From Wuchereria bancrofti (lineage: Eukaryota > Nematoda > Chromadorea > Rhabditida > Onchocercidae), in assembly GCA_005281725.1 (NCBI GenBank), contig SSBO01000012.1, positions 6,451,177 through 6,515,176 of the forward strand: a stretch of 64,000 nt of DNA, given 5' to 3'. The notes beneath the pieces were generated by a model, which was not told where the DNA came from, did not search any database, and was given only the letters and a program-made list of their open reading frames with translations. A program made the position numbers and the translations under genes. This document shows, piece by piece, positions 43,896-58,643 of the stretch. The number at the start of each line of letters is the position of its first letter. Position 1 is the stretch's first letter.

Positions 43896-46871
43896 CTTTA
43901 GTTTTTTTCCGTGAGAAAGAGCGGTTGTGGGTTCACCGCACTGTTGCATTAGCATCAGAAAACATAATGCTCTACAGTTTCGTGCTCCTGGAAAGGAAAC
44001 CAAATAAACAAAAATCTATGAAGATGTTGCCACTTATCAGGTGTCAAATTCCTCCAAACAAACCTTTGTTTCCAGGATTTTTTTTCTTCTGGGCATTCAT
44101 TGCAATATTACGCTTGAATTTGTTGGACTGAAACACATCAACTTTTATAAAACATTTAAATCCTCGAGTAGAACGATCTCTTTATAAGTTCATACGCAAA
44201 CAAGAAGTAAAAATATCTAATAATTCCATGACTCATGAGAAAAAAAAAACCCAAGACTTCCACACATGTAAATAGTAAAGAATTTTCCCTATTTGCCAAA
44301 GTATGTATAAAGAAACTGTTAAAAACCTATCACCACGTAAGAAATAACAAAGAACTGCTAGTAATGGGATTCCTGCAGTTCTAAAGGCTACCACGACCAT
44401 CAAGGCTATCCGGGGATCATCAGAACTATCCAGTTCACAAAATGGGTAGACTGTAGTTGCCCACTAATAGCAGATAGCATAAGTGCACGATTAATGCGAG
44501 AAAACAGGAAGAAGGTTACTCTTTTCCAAAACTGCAAATTAAAGTTCCAGAACACAAAACATTCAATCCGATCCTGCTTATTGCACAATCTGCTTTTTAA
44601 ACAGACACGCTATACCAACCTATCACTATCCTTGTTTTTCCTGCAAACCAAATTTTGCTGCATCACCCTGTACCACCACAATGAAAGCCTAATGAAAGAC
44701 ATTACTTTTCATTCTCCTACAAAATAGCTTGTGAAATTGTATTATTCTCCTACAAAATAGCTTGTGAAATTGTATTCCACATGAAGTGAAACATTCTAGC
44801 TATCAGCATAAATTGTAGTCATACGTTTGTCAGTAGCCACTCAAATGATGGTTAAGGGAAAAAAGCATGCTCAATACACCGCTCTATTTTCTTGAATGCT
44901 TGCTTTAATTTAAAATCGCAGATCCTCAACCAATGGTGCACTCTCGCCGTGAAACGTAGGCATATACAAACAATATACACAGGTATATACAGGCAAAACA
45001 ATCGAGCTGTCCAATGATACATTGTTTGCACTGCTCACAGGAGAACGAAAGATAATTGAAGCATTCAGCATATTTAGGCAAAGGATTCCAGATCACCCGC
45101 CATCGGCTTGAATTGAAGCGTGAGAGGTTACTGTTAGCTGTCTCTCCTGCTTTACACATAGAATAGGCGGAGGGTAGCGGAAGGTTCTTTCATTATGGTG
45201 GTCCAGCGAAATTGGTTTGAGAAGTATGGCAATGGACTGGTGTGATGTGACTGTCCAAAGATCAGAGGTTGGGGACTGCAACCTTCTCACTGTTTCCCCG
45301 CATCGATCGTGCACTTATGCCATCAGTGAGCAACTACAGAACTACAGTCTACTCATTTCGTGAACTGGATAGTTCTGATCCTCGGACAGCCTTAATGGCC
45401 TTTGGATGATTCGATCATCTTTAGATAATCTGAAACGACAACTTGAAGGCAGGATGCAAAACGAACATTCCATCGACTTTAAGACCGCAAGATAGGGCTC
45501 GGCGCACAAGTTCTAGGACCTCAAACTTCATTGGTTGGAACTTATAGCAAGTTGTGAAGTTGTCCACTCAGTAGTTCCCAAGAGGATTGTGGGACAGTAG
45601 GGACCAGGCCTATTCATTTGTTTAAAGACCAGACACTCGACATTTTCTCGAATCTAGCTCATCTACAAATGAGACTTCTTCACTGACCGCAACTAATAAT
45701 AATTCTAGCTAAAGCCATAGAATAACTCACCACCCACAAAACTTCCTTACTGGCTTGTGCAAAAGATTAACTTAGGACTGCAATCTTATAACTTCAATAA
45801 AATTGCAATCCTTTTGCAAAATTCATGAGAGAAATCCACACCAGGACAAGCGGTAATCTATCTTTCCATCAAAGTATGAAAAGCACACGATTGTATAACC
45901 ATGAAGATATTCATGGTAATGAGTGATGAGATTTACGCATTTAGTTACGGTCGGTCAGTTAATCACACGTAGTGAACATGTGGAGATAAATATGCCTGGC
46001 ACATATTTGACGTTGTAAAATGTTACTCAAAGAACATAAATCAAGGAAAAAATTATTTATCTACTTGACACACTAAGAAATGAATATCAGCAGCAAGTGC
46101 ACACGAACAAATACACATATCATGTTTGATTGCAACTCACATGTTTACAAAAAGAACATTCACAAAACAGCAAACTTGTAGAATACATTTACCGGATAGG
46201 AATGGAAGACAAAATATGATTTTATAAAAAGAAATTCGTAAGTACAAATTAACCCAACATATAAGAAATGAAGAAAGAATATTTCACCACTTTTTCGAAC
46301 TTGGACATCAAATGCAACCAGTTACCAAACCAAACACGTTATGGTACTAAACAGAATGGAATCGCATGTGTGCTGCATATATAGGTTTCAACTATCGACT
46401 AAACTGGATTCATAGCTTTTAAGGATTGACGCAAACTCAGTTAAGGTAAATGAGAACAATTAAATCATCTCTTATCTGCTCTACCATTTTTCGTCTCATG
46501 CCTTGTTTGATAATCAAGAAAACATCAGATAATTTTTAAAATGTCCGGTTGATACCTATGCACGGAAAGGAAGCAGGAGTGATAGACGTTTACGGATCAC
46601 TCTTATATGTTACAGAAGCTGCTGATAGGAAAAAGTTATAACTACATATACTCCAAGGTGAGGTCTGAAAAGAATTTAGTGTTTACAAAACTGTGTGATT
46701 TCCGATGAGTATACAGCCGTATGTTGCCTAATCACAGACAAATCGACATGCAAATCTTGTACACTTCCCACTGTTTGAAAAATGCTGCTTCCATAGCGTC
46801 AGTAAGCAACTGTTAATTCTAATGATTCCATACATGTAAATATTTGCCATGACGATTCTTAATTAATAAGT
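43896..46871. other. Intergenic, MetAP2 to PKG
   Basis: About 3 kb in which I found no gene. It should hold the MetAP2 promoter and the PKG 3' end (both genes are on the minus strand). It includes a 33-bp perfect tandem duplication (44711-44776) and a stretch of higher GC at about 45080-45620 without a convincing frame. Confidence 0.55.
44711..44776. repeat. 33-bp perfect tandem duplication
   Basis: The unit begins ATTCTCCTACAAAATAG and ends GAAATTGTATT. It occurs at 44711-44743 and again at 44744-44776 without change, so it is recent or under gene conversion. Confidence 0.95.
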
Positions 46872-49800
46872 TTAGAAGCCTTCATCCCAACCAGAAAACT
46901 CATCAGGTGGTACATCTTGCTCCGGTGGGTAGCTGTCAAAATTCGTTACATCTGATGGACTCGCTACCTTTGGTACAATTGGTGCTTTCAAAGTCCTTGA
47001 CCTTAAGCCTTCCCAGTCGAAACCCATAAACCACCTAAAAAATATGCTGTTCGAAATTATACTTTTTCTTTTTAGATCTAAAACATATCTTTTAATTCCT
47101 TGATGAAGAATTATGCTAAACAAGAGAAAAGTCACTTCATCGCCTGTTCATTTCCATAATCTGATCAAATTGAGAAAATAAAAAACATACCTATGTTTAC
47201 GGATATCACCAACACCTCCACTACCACAGCCAAGACGTTCGCCGGGATTGTCTTTGCAGAGTTTCTTAACAAGAGCCGTTGCTGTTTTTCCAATTCGTCG
47301 ATTTGGAATTTCTAAGGCATCCACGCCTTTCAATATTAATGTATAAGTTTTCATGGGATCTGCGGCCTGGATAAATGAAATAGAACTTGATTACTCTTCT
47401 TCACGCCTCAAAACAATATGTAATTTTTCCAAGTTATTGTGGAAGTTTATGTCGATTCATTTTTGTTTCCACATAAATCTTAAAAATTTTTCTGCAGTTT
47501 AACAATAAGATATACCTGAAATGGTGGACGACCGAGCATTAATTCACATATATAAATTCCTAACGCCCAGTAATCAGCTGCCTGGTCATGCCCCTTGTTA
47601 AGGATAATTTCGGGCGAAACATATTCCGGCGTACCACAGAAAGTCCATGTTTTTCGCCCACTTGCTAACTTTTTTGCGAAACCGAAGTCGACCTGTAAAC
47701 AGTTAACTGCAACAACAGCAAAACCTTATTTAAAGACAAAAAAATGTATCAAATATAATAAAACAAAAAATGAACACTAAATGTACCATGCGTAAGAGAT
47801 ACGATACATACAAGTTTGAGATATCCTGTCTGGGTAAGTAAGCAGTTTTCTGGCTTTAAATCACGGTAAACAATGCTTTTTCTGTGTAAATATTCAAGTG
47901 CCTCTAAAACGCAAGCAACATAAAATCGAGCAGTGTAATCATCAAAGTGCCCTCTATCTCGAAGCGTAGTCCATAACTCACCACCCAAACAAACTTCCAT
48001 CAGCATATAAACGTATTTGGCATCACGAAACGTTGTGTATAACCTGAAAAACGATGAGGTAATAATCTTAGTAAGAGTGAACCAGATGAAAGCTTCCTGA
48101 TTTAAATAAAAAGACATACAATTACACATAAGTTTTAAAATTAACTGAACCATATTAAAACAAGTTAATCGCACATCTTTCGAATTACCTAACAATCCAG
48201 TCTGAATGAGTTTCCATCATAATATTTCTCTCCGCAAAAATATGCTCTTGTTGCCTTGTATCTACAATATGCTTCTTTTTCAAAGCTTTCAGCGCAAATG
48301 TCCGCATTTTGTCACCACTGATGCAAACCTGAATCATTTTTTAAGTGATAACACGGAAACAACATAGATATCTCAAAGCATGAAAATTCCGACTGTTCAG
48401 CAGTACCAAAGCATGACATATTCTCGAAGCAATAAAAGATTATGCTAAAAAGATATAGCCATATGTAATGCAATCTTTACTAACCGACTAAGCAAATAAA
48501 CTAACGCAACATGGCAAAATGACCAGTACCGTATTTCTGAATAAGTGATAGCTTATAACCCATTATGCTTTAAACACTTCAAGATAAAAATGTCGAAAAA
48601 TTTTTTGTTGCCCAAAACACGAACCAATTCAACACGACCAAAACCACCAACACCAAGTGTAACAATCCTTTTCAAATTTCTTAACTGCAAATCGGCAAAC
48701 TCTTTCTCTCGAACGGTCTTTTTTGGCGATGGTAGCTCAGGCACAACACTGAAATATGTGTTTCTGTAACACGACTAATCCAGATAGTACCCTCTATCCA
48801 GAAAATAAATGCAAGAATTTGTGAACAATGAAGAAAATGATCATTTACACAGTGGCTCTTCTTTGTGAATCCCCATAGTCTCGATTTAAGGCTTCAAGAT
48901 CTCCAATCAGTTTTGTGAATGACTCTCTGTCAAGTGTTAGAACTTCTACACCTGGATTAATTGCGATAATACTTGCTGTTCTTACCTGGAAAAACTTATA
49001 CTGAGTAAAAAGTATAGCGAAATTAGATAATGTTTAGATAATGTTATAAGCACACCTCTTCACCAAGAAGAGCTTTTTCACCGAAGAAGTCGCCTTGCTT
49101 TAAAATACGTATCTCTCGAGGCTCCGGTTCGTCTTCAATCTGCTGTGTAACGCGAACTTGACCATTCGTAAGGATGAAGAACGTGTCACCCTTAAACAAA
49201 ACTTTTATAAAATGTAACACATAATTTTAACAAGATTGGACAAGATTTACAAATCGAAATCATCAAGTTCTTCCGAGTGATTCCACGAAAGAACAAAAAA
49301 CAAACCTTTTCTCCTTCTCGAATAATGTAATTTCCACCGGAATAATAATCTTGGTCCAAAACATCAGCAATTTTTGATATTCGATCTTCCGATAAGTTTT
49401 CAAATAACGATACCTGTAGTAATGAAATAGTGACTCCGAATTATAGTCCTATATTAAGAGGTTGAAATTAGCATGGTAATTTTGATACCAGTGTGGGCAA
49501 CCTCAGCAACTTCCATAAACCGAATTTTATCTGTTATTCAAAAAAAAAAAATGGTGTTCCAGTATGTATGTTTTCAAAACATAAATGAATATAAACAAAC
49601 TTTGCTAAGAAATGCCATTAACTGCGCATGTCTTTCCATACCCAAACGCATAGTAATCATTTGAAAGACAGAACGATCCAGCACCCACAACTGAACATCT
49701 GATAATGCTTGCACAGATGCTGTTCTGAAACCACTTTTTCTCAAATAAGTGATTGCAAAAACAAACTTTTAACACGATGTAGAAAAAACCACACTGCTTC

Positions 49801-52800
49801 CTCCAATTCTAAGTTCCGAAAAATCTTTTTCAGACAACGAAAAAACTTTCTACATGCCCTACACTCGAAAAGTTTCGAGTTCACGGACAGAAAAAGTTTA
49901 GAAATATAGGTATAATACGATGTTTCGAACAAAGAACATAAATCTGCAAAGAACTCAACGAAGATAAAAACGTACAGATTCACGACAATCTGAAACGATT
50001 TACCTGACACAGTTATAAAGAATTGCAAGTTCCCCCATAACAACTCCTGCGCCCAACTTTCCCAACACAATACCTTCGCGTGATACCTGAAGCTGTCCCT
50101 CTGAAATGGTAACTCTCCATCCAATTTATAACAATAATTCATAATATCTTATTTTGTCGGTTACGTCGAAAAGGAAAAAATAAAGGGAAAAATAAGTTAA
50201 TAATTTTCTTTAAATATTACTGAATGAAAAAATATAATCTAATAAACGTGAGATTGAAAACCAACCTGCAACAACAAACAGTCGATCTCCAGGTTCACCC
50301 TCCTGTATAACCCACTGGCCTGCACGAGCACGCATTTCATACATGCATTCTACCAGTTCTATAACTTGCTCTTTAGCAAGCTGTCGCAAAAAGTCATTTT
50401 TTTGAACTGCATCCCGAATAAGTTGTTTCGAACTGAAAATGTTACGGAAAAACCAATGATGCTTTCGTGAAATATGAGTTACCAGAACAGCTTTTCTCTA
50501 TTCTATGAGTAGCTCTTAAAATAGTGAAACTAATGACTGAAATGGTATTTTTGTCTCAAGTTAATGTCTGGACTTACTGCATTTTTTCTTATTATCTTCA
50601 TTGCCTTTATGGTTACAATGGGTTCAACTGGAAAGGAAAATAATTATTCCTAAAATACTATAGATTATGATGACCAAAAGAAACCAGAAGTTAATTTTCT
50701 CGCGCTTATAAATAATATGAATCAATTAGTTACATGACTACACAGTTTGCTAACAAAGCCATGACCGTTAATGAGAACAATTTGATGTAGCACAAATTAA
50801 CTATTACTGTCGCGATACTCGAAATAATCTCGCGAACCTCCAAATAACTTACCAGTATATCAATAAAATTGTATTAATCCATAATACTAAATTTCGTTTT
50901 AATTGAACATTAGAAATGTAAAACTGTTTCAAATTATACATCATGTAAGCAATCATTATTTCAACACTCATCTTCCCATTATACTTGAGCTTATCTGCTT
51001 GTCCCGACATTTTTATCTGTTAACAAAGAGTATGTACATTGTTTAATATGTTAAAAATTACTTTGTTCCAAATCAAATTTGCTTGCAATGTCGAAATATT
51101 GTAAGGTCTTTTAAGCTGATAGTCATCCTTTGGCAAGCTACAATATTAAAACCCATCTCTTACTATATAAAAAGCAAAGATCATTTGATAGCTCCTTACT
51201 TAATAATCATGCTCTTGTTGCAAGTCAATGCCCACTACATAAGGATTTAAATCCTTTGTCTCAATCAGTTCTAACAGTTTTTTCTTTACCAGTAAGCTAC
51301 GATTCGGCTGCTCTCCCTCTCCCACAATTCAATTCATTTCACCATCAATATATTCGTTTATCCATTTTTTTTCATCTCATTTGTAGATATTGTACGAAAT
51401 TATCAGTATTGTTGATATAGATTAATATCTATATATTGTGGGTGTTAGCCAAATAAAATCGTTAAAACAAATCTTTCTCATTCAACGCATTCATCTACAC
51501 CAACTACAATAACAAACAAGGAAGGACTTTGAGCACACGGAAGTTATATTTAGACTGAACCCCAACTTTCACAACAATTACATCCGAAATCACAGTAAAT
51601 CATAAGAACCCATGAAACTTTAACTTCTGCATCTGTTTGTGCTCCAATGACAGAGTTATTTCCCAAAATAGCTTTGTAAAGAAGTGTAAAAGACTGTACA
51701 AACCCAGCAGATTTCGGATGATGTTGTAAGACAGCTTTTTGCGTATCCAGGTTAGATGGTTCTGCAGATACTGCCATTTTCTTGGAACGAACACCGTCAT
51801 CCGCTGTTGGCAACACAGCCTTCTGCTGAAGTTCAGTTCGTAACTCTTCAGTACCCCACGAAGCCTGCAAGCATCAAATTCAGATAATATATATCCACCA
51901 TAGGAAATGTAACATATCCGAAGCATCTTAATTTTGTGCGGACGAACATACCTTTTGAATAACGCTTAATGCTGTAACGGACTGTGCTTTTTGATCAAGT
52001 ACAGAACGAAGTTTGTCACATTCTGACTGAAAATAATTGAAGAACAATCAGTTACAAAAGGAGAGTAGTAAATTTGAGTCACTATAATTTAGCATAATTT
52101 CAGCACAAATTATCATATTCCCACAAATGATAGCCCCAACAAATGAAAGTGTGAAACAGTATTTCGGAATTTTAAAAGAGGAAAATTATTTCCTTTATAT
52201 CAACAAAACATACCTGCAATGTCCTCACTTCCTTTTCTAATTCGTTAATCTTTTTCAGCTGCGTTTCGACGGTACTTTGCTGCTGCCGGATTTGACGTTC
52301 CTTTTTTTCAATAGTTTCCTCCAGTTGAGGAATAAGCTTCTGGATTTCGCTGGCATCATAAGTCCGTGCGCCTATTTGTACCTAGAAAACAAATTATAAA
52401 GTGATCTAAAACTTCTTGGCTCCAAGTTCATTTCATTTTTTTTGAATCAAATAATAATGGTTGTTATTTCACTGATTAAATCGACTGCGAACACTCCTTG
52501 CCCACACCCTACCATCACTTCTACAGCCGAATAATCAACAAAAGGATTGAGTTTCCGATTGTCTTATGTACTGCTTTTGCATCTCTATTTTTGTTAATTA
52601 TAAATGATAAATATTTGCGCAAAAAATATTTGTGCGAAACTGCTGCATCAATTCCTTTTATTCGCCTTCTTTCAAATACTTAAGCTTTTTGATCACTAAT
52701 TTTCTATCCTACCCGTGCGATTTAGCAAGTTAATAAAAATCGTACTTTACTGCTTATAAATTTCTTGAAAATTAAACTGACAGCCCATAAAATTCCACTT

Positions 52801-55800
52801 AGCCCCCTTTTCTTCCGATGTCTCAAAGAATTAAGCGAAAACTTACGCAAGCTGTGGTGAGCATATGAAAACAGAGTTTCAAAAAAAAGGGGAAGATCGA
52901 GAAGAGTAATGCCTCACTTCATTTATGTGTCTTTTTGCACTCAGCAATCTGATCGATGAGAACTAATTCATCAACAGATTTGTTCACAAGACGAATACGT
53001 TAAAAGCTGTTACAAAGCATCAAAAACATCAACTACAAAGCAGCACTAGCATCAATCAGGGAATAAGTATGATCATGGATCACATAAGTTAAGCAAACAA
53101 AACAAATGTTCATTTGTTTTCGCGTCTAAAGATAACTATACTATTGTTGTTTGTTAGATTAGATAATCAGATAAAAATAATTAGCTTGCTAAGTTATCAT
53201 CTAACTGCCATAGAGAAAAACAAGTGATCTTATTAAGCATTCCATGTTCTTCTTCCAAGAATCCTAGGCAACTACATACATTCCCCAGATTCTGTATGGT
53301 TCCTCGAAGCTTAATTTCAACATGAAGCATTAAAGAAAAAGTGAATAACAAACTAAAATGAAAATTGGACACCATCAGCAAACTTATATTTAGTATGTGC
53401 ACAAAAAACTGAAAAAACAAATCGTAAAAGGAACTAAAAAGAACGTAAAAAGAACTAAAAGAAATCGCTAATATTACAAGGTAGCTAGTGAAATAATTTA
53501 CGGCTGAATGTAAATGTTCACCATCAGTGCTGATTTTATTAATGCTATATCAAAGTAATTCAAGTGTAGTTCATTCTAATCCTGATAACTAATCAAAAAA
53601 AGAACGTGCGGCAGCAACCATGAAATTTTGAGTATGGATAGAATGCGATAATAGCCAGCTTCGAAACTAAAAAAAGTATTGTCTGTCATTGAAATGTATT
53701 GCATACGACTGATATGGCAAAAAAAAGTACGTTTACTCCTGATAAAATATCGGAAGGGCTAAAAACGGCAAACTTTCTTTTAAATTAGACTAGTGTACTC
53801 TAAACCTAGCGGGTAATTTCGGATAATCAGTGATATGAAATGAAAACTTAGAGTTTATTTTGCATCTAAAGAGCACTAATTTCAAATAACGAAACGATGA
53901 AGCATATTGTAACTTAGTACTACTGTCATCATTATTATTGTTGTTCTTAATCATATGCAAGCAAAACCTTTTTTTATATAAATTTGCAGTATTCAACATG
54001 AACACTCCCTTCTTTCCTAGGCCCCGGGCGTGGCCGTTGAGTGGAGGAGATGGAAGGAACCGTGTAAAAAATTAACAAAGAGAACCTGAACAAATGGGGC
54101 CGAATGCTGCAGCATAGTTCCAACAGTAAAGAGGCGATCAGTTGGCAGTAGACCAGTTCGGTTCAGACTCGATACGGAACTCAGATCTACGCCACCCCAC
54201 TTCGGATCCACTACTAGTGCCAAATGCTGCAATCAACCCACCACCACATCATATGTCCAAACGAGCTTGAACGCGCACAAACAATCACCAACAGTAACAG
54301 CAGCGTTTCTGCGATATGACTGCAGCGAAACAATAAAAAAACTAGCCGAGTGAAGCATTCTAAAGCTTCAAGCGACGGCGAGGGGACGCGAATTTTTCCA
54401 TGGTTGTCCTTTCCCAGTAGATATATACAAGCAAGACAACTCGGCAACGACATACACACATACACACACACACATATATATGCGCACACATACATGTACG
54501 CATCAACTTGGAGCCGACGTTTCGTTCATTAGCCGGGTCATGATGCTGTGTGGCCAGTGGAATAAGGGATACGCTTACAGGTGTGAATCAAGCTTGAAGA
54601 AGAAAATTACAAAAATGCATACTATCAATGACAGTAAACATTCCGCCATCCACTACAGTTAGTCCTGATTCACTTGAGAAAATGTTTCCCAACACGCTTT
54701 GTTGTTCTAGCAATAATATAAATGTATAAATGTTATCAATGTTGCAAGTGAAAAACCATTCCTATCCTAATGTTGCTTCAAGTTTGTTTTCTTTCTTCGC
54801 TATGATCAGTACGTCCTCAGAAGTTCATTACTGCCAAATTCATGAATAGTATAGTACATAAATTCATGCGTAGTTCATAATTTTTATATGTAAGATATAC
54901 CTCCTATTTCCTAATCAAATAACTTAATCACTTAACATGTTCCAATCATGCTTCCCATTTTCTTACTGCCCTTAATGTCACATTATCTTATGGTACCATC
55001 GATGCAATCATATACAGTACCCACAACCAACTGTTCTTGAATCTTGACAGGTTTTCCGTTTCAGTAATTCGAATGACATCCAAAGTTATATATAAACTAA
55101 AACATCAATGGTTAACACCGCTTATTAGGTTCGTTTGAAGCAGTAAATTCTGACATTAGATTAAGTATATGAATAAAACTTTTAACAGTTAATAACCGTT
55201 TACAGTTTTTGCTTTTATAAAAAAGTTCGAGAAAGATAATATAGGGAAAAAAGCATTTTCTGAAGCTTCTCACCATCAAAATCTAAATTATGGGTACATG
55301 ACTTCATAAGGGTAACTGGATGCATCCAAAAATTTCATACGTCCAGCATCTTCACATCCTACTCTTAATACGATCGTCCGTTCATAAGTATTATATAAAT
55401 ACACTAAACCATCTTTTGATTGCTCTGTAGTGGTAATTAACTCATGTTTAATTAAAACTATAAATAACAAGAATGCCGTATTCAGTTTTTTCCTGATTTC
55501 TTAAAAGAAATACTTTCCTAAATATCCTAAACAATCATTTCGTACGAACAGTACGATAAAACCATACGTCTTTTGTGGTGATGACCATTGGGATGAGTGT
55601 CATGCTTATCCCACTCTTAAACAGTGGACAGAACTGAGAGAAAAAAAACAGTGGTTGAACTTTCTTAAAACTCGATGAATAAATGTAGTAAAATAAAGCA
55701 TCTACGTTTCTCTTGTTAAGATTCTCATAATACTGCATTATGCCATATATATAAAACAACCATCACCTGAGTTAACAATTCTCTAAAGATTCTAAATAGC

Positions 55801-58643
55801 AGAAATCGCAGAAAGTCTGATGGATTTCCATCATTTGCTGAGGGAGAGATAAGAAAAAAAAGCACAACCGCCCACATTAATATAGCTACGTACAAACAAA
55901 TTCAGTAGCTCCCAATAGTGATACTACGATTACGGTAGATGAAGAATGAATACGAACATGTCCTTTTCCTTTATGCTGCAGTATTGCTGTACTGAATCTG
56001 CAGATACATTTTAACTTGAGCGAAGGAAACTAAAGGATAAGGGTTTAACCAACTCCAAAAAAAAAAACACTGATACTATGAAGTAACGTTAAACTAGATA
56101 GCGAAGCGGAATTATTATAGGAAATCATTATTATAATTTATCGTCATCTGTTAAACATTTCGCGCTTCTGTATACAGACTTGAAGAAACATGCACAGACT
56201 TGAAATACTATCTTCTGTAATTCTCACGACAAAAGTAGTGTAACTTAGGCAACATGAACATATCGAGCAATATTTTTAGCTGAGCAAAAAACTGTGGTCT
56301 ACATCGGCTAAGACTTCTATCACATATTCGAATAAATGGTATTCTAGACATAAAATATACGTCCTAAATATTCTGGATATGAATAACATCGATCACTACA
56401 AAGAGTGATAGGTGATAAATGACAGAACTCATTACGGGTTTAGACGAACAAAGACGAAAAGATAGTAAAAAATTATGATGACCAACTAATACGATTTCTT
56501 TAAAACACAACCGCTTCCATAAAGCACTTTTTATTCCACTACTTTTACATGCAAAAAAATTTCTCAAGAAAATATCTGTTTAACAAAGGACAACACATTC
56601 GGCAAATTATTTAAAAAAAATTCAATAATGATTTAATGATGATACCATAACCTAACCGATTCTAGAAATTCCTCCAGCCTTCGATAACATTAAAAGCAAG
56701 AAAAGATTTATTAATAACCAAATAATCTCAACAAAAGACAACAAAACAAATCAGAAGATTTAAAGTGATCTAAAAACTGAGAAAAAATTGATATGACGAC
56801 ATGAACTTATGTAATATTTTATAAGGAACTTCCAATTCTGATTCAAACCAGGCACCATAAAAAAGTATAATTAGCAGTTCCTGAGCTGTATAAATGTGTA
56901 ATAAATGTGGTAATCAAAATGAGATGAATTTTGAACTGTGCATGTCGCCCGAACTTAGGGAAGGAAATTGAGACAAGTGCGTGAAGTACTGAAAAAAGAT
57001 ATGAAAGATTTTTTCATACAACTGAAAAAGATTTGAAACGAAACGAATTAGTAAGGTGTACATTCAATAAGTTTATTTCAAAGAATGCATCAACTCTTGT
57101 TGATAAGCTGATGAAAAGTTGCTAACGGACTCAATTTCACATCTCACAGGTCGCTGAATCATTAAGCACCAGAATTGCTGGTGTCACATTTATAAAGCAG
57201 TTCATAACAAAGTCTTAGCGATTTAACAAATGAAAAACAATTGGAGGGAATAAAATCAATCAACATTAAAATAAAACCAAAAAGTAAGGAACAGCGAAGA
57301 ATAATTTCAATTAAACAAATTTTTTACTGGCTTTTCGACTAGTATGTATGTAAAACCATGCAAAACGAGTTCATTCAAGTCACAAAAAGCATACAAATAG
57401 ATTTTATCAAGCTATTTAATAATTTCTGCTAAAGAAAAAAGCTGCTTGTCGCACAATCCCTCATATAAAAGAATTCAACAAATTTCGACAAAAAAAGCAA
57501 CAAACGTTCATCGCATCAATAAAAGAGAATATGTGACATTTGCTCAGTCGCAAGAAAGAAACCAACGAGCACTTAATTAATGATATAAATCAAACACTGT
57601 TTTGATACCATATGTTCCTCATCACATAGCCTATTCACAAACTGGAAAATGTATCCAATTATCTACAAAAAACCAAAACTCAGTAGTTCCAAAATTTTAG
57701 TTTTTGAAGAAAAACTTCAAAATAACATATGAGACAGTTCACTAAATTGTTTGCCAATTAAGATTCATGAAATTTTAGATGACATGCAAGCACCCTAATT
57801 TAGGCTGTTAGTTGAAACAAACAGTAAGAATCTTTCAAACTCAAAAAGAAACCTGAAACAAACAAAGGAAGAAACTTCTATAGCTACCGAAAACTTTCTG
57901 TTTTGCTTTATTTATGCAAGTGGAAGGTAATTCGAGAAGCTATAAGACAAAAGAGTTCCTTACATTTTTGCACTTCGAATGTGCTCACCGAGAGAAAATA
58001 CGTAAAGTTTGCAAACATTATGAAGAATTGTGTTCTTTAAATCATTTATTTAAGGGAAAAGTTAGCGGAAAAAGCAAACAAAAGTGTAAAAGCAATAGCT
58101 GATTTCATTCTTATTTCTTCAAAATTTACTTCATGCAAAATTCCAATTAATCTACATATCTTAAAGAACAAAATATCTGGATCGCTAGGAAAAAATTAAC
58201 AGTACTTTGCAAGCAAAAATTTTTTCCAACAAAACTGTATCCTATGGTAATTTGAGTTTCCAAAAAATCTTTGCTATAAGCAGAAGTTTAAATTATTCCA
58301 AAACCAGATAGCGCTAGCTTTTAAACATCAGAAGTTGGCTGACGAATCAATATTTCTTACACTCTCAGTTGTGTGTCACTACGTGTCTTGTTAGTTTTCT
58401 GAGATAAACAATAGAAAATTTTACATAAAATATATAGTATTAGCAATGATGTCAAAGTAAAAATGAAACGACTCACTCAGCCATTTACTAAGGATATTCA
58501 ATAATGGAGCAAGACAACGCCAAAAAAACAGTACTTACCTGAACTGGAGGTATTTGCAAGTCAGATGGCTTACGCAACTTCGAAAAAAAACTTCGTATCC
58601 CAGTGCCACCAGATGTAGGCCTCGTGGCCGCGGAATTACTCAT
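46872..58643 (-). CDS. egl-4: cGMP-dependent protein kinase
   Basis: PKG phosphorylates Ser/Thr targets on cGMP binding; C. elegans EGL-4 controls body size, behaviour and sensory adaptation. Sixteen exons: 58539-58643, 52214-52381, 51952-52026, 51704-51864, 50266-50432, 50004-50100, 49601-49724, 49306-49413, 49056-49190, 48849-48985, 48625-48748, 48189-48328, 47812-48043, 47516-47692, 47191-47366 and 46872-47034. All phases agree, giving 762 residues. Order: an N-terminal segment, a coiled-coil dimerisation helix ([20 protein letters not shown]), a pseudosubstrate (KKMAVSAEP), two cyclic-nucleotide domains ([14 protein letters not shown] and [14 protein letters not shown]), then the kinase with [25 protein letters not shown] and SPE, and the C-terminal FSGWDEGF. 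The kinase is complete. The ATG directly follows a TTGCAG acceptor, as in trans-spliced or non-coding-leader transcripts. Confidence 0.98.
52382..58538 (-). other. PKG intron 1 (6.2 kb)
   Basis: By far the largest intron in the window, separating the first coding exon from the coiled-coil exon. No other coding exon was confirmed. A GC-richer stretch at about 54010-54540 contains a 71-codon minus frame (54017-54232) and CA/TA repeats, and may be an internal promoter or first exon for a shorter kinase isoform; PKG genes in other animals have alternative first exons. That role is inference. Confidence 0.5.
54445..54500. repeat. CA/TA dinucleotide repeat in PKG intron 1
   Basis: Interrupted CA, TA and GCACA units next to the GC-richer segment. 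On the minus strand they create a cysteine/valine/tyrosine-rich open frame that is a repeat artefact. Confidence 0.85.

Noticed and set aside
54214..54495. Cysteine/valine/tyrosine-rich protein on the minus strand
   Set aside because: The frame is a translation of a CA/TA dinucleotide repeat.
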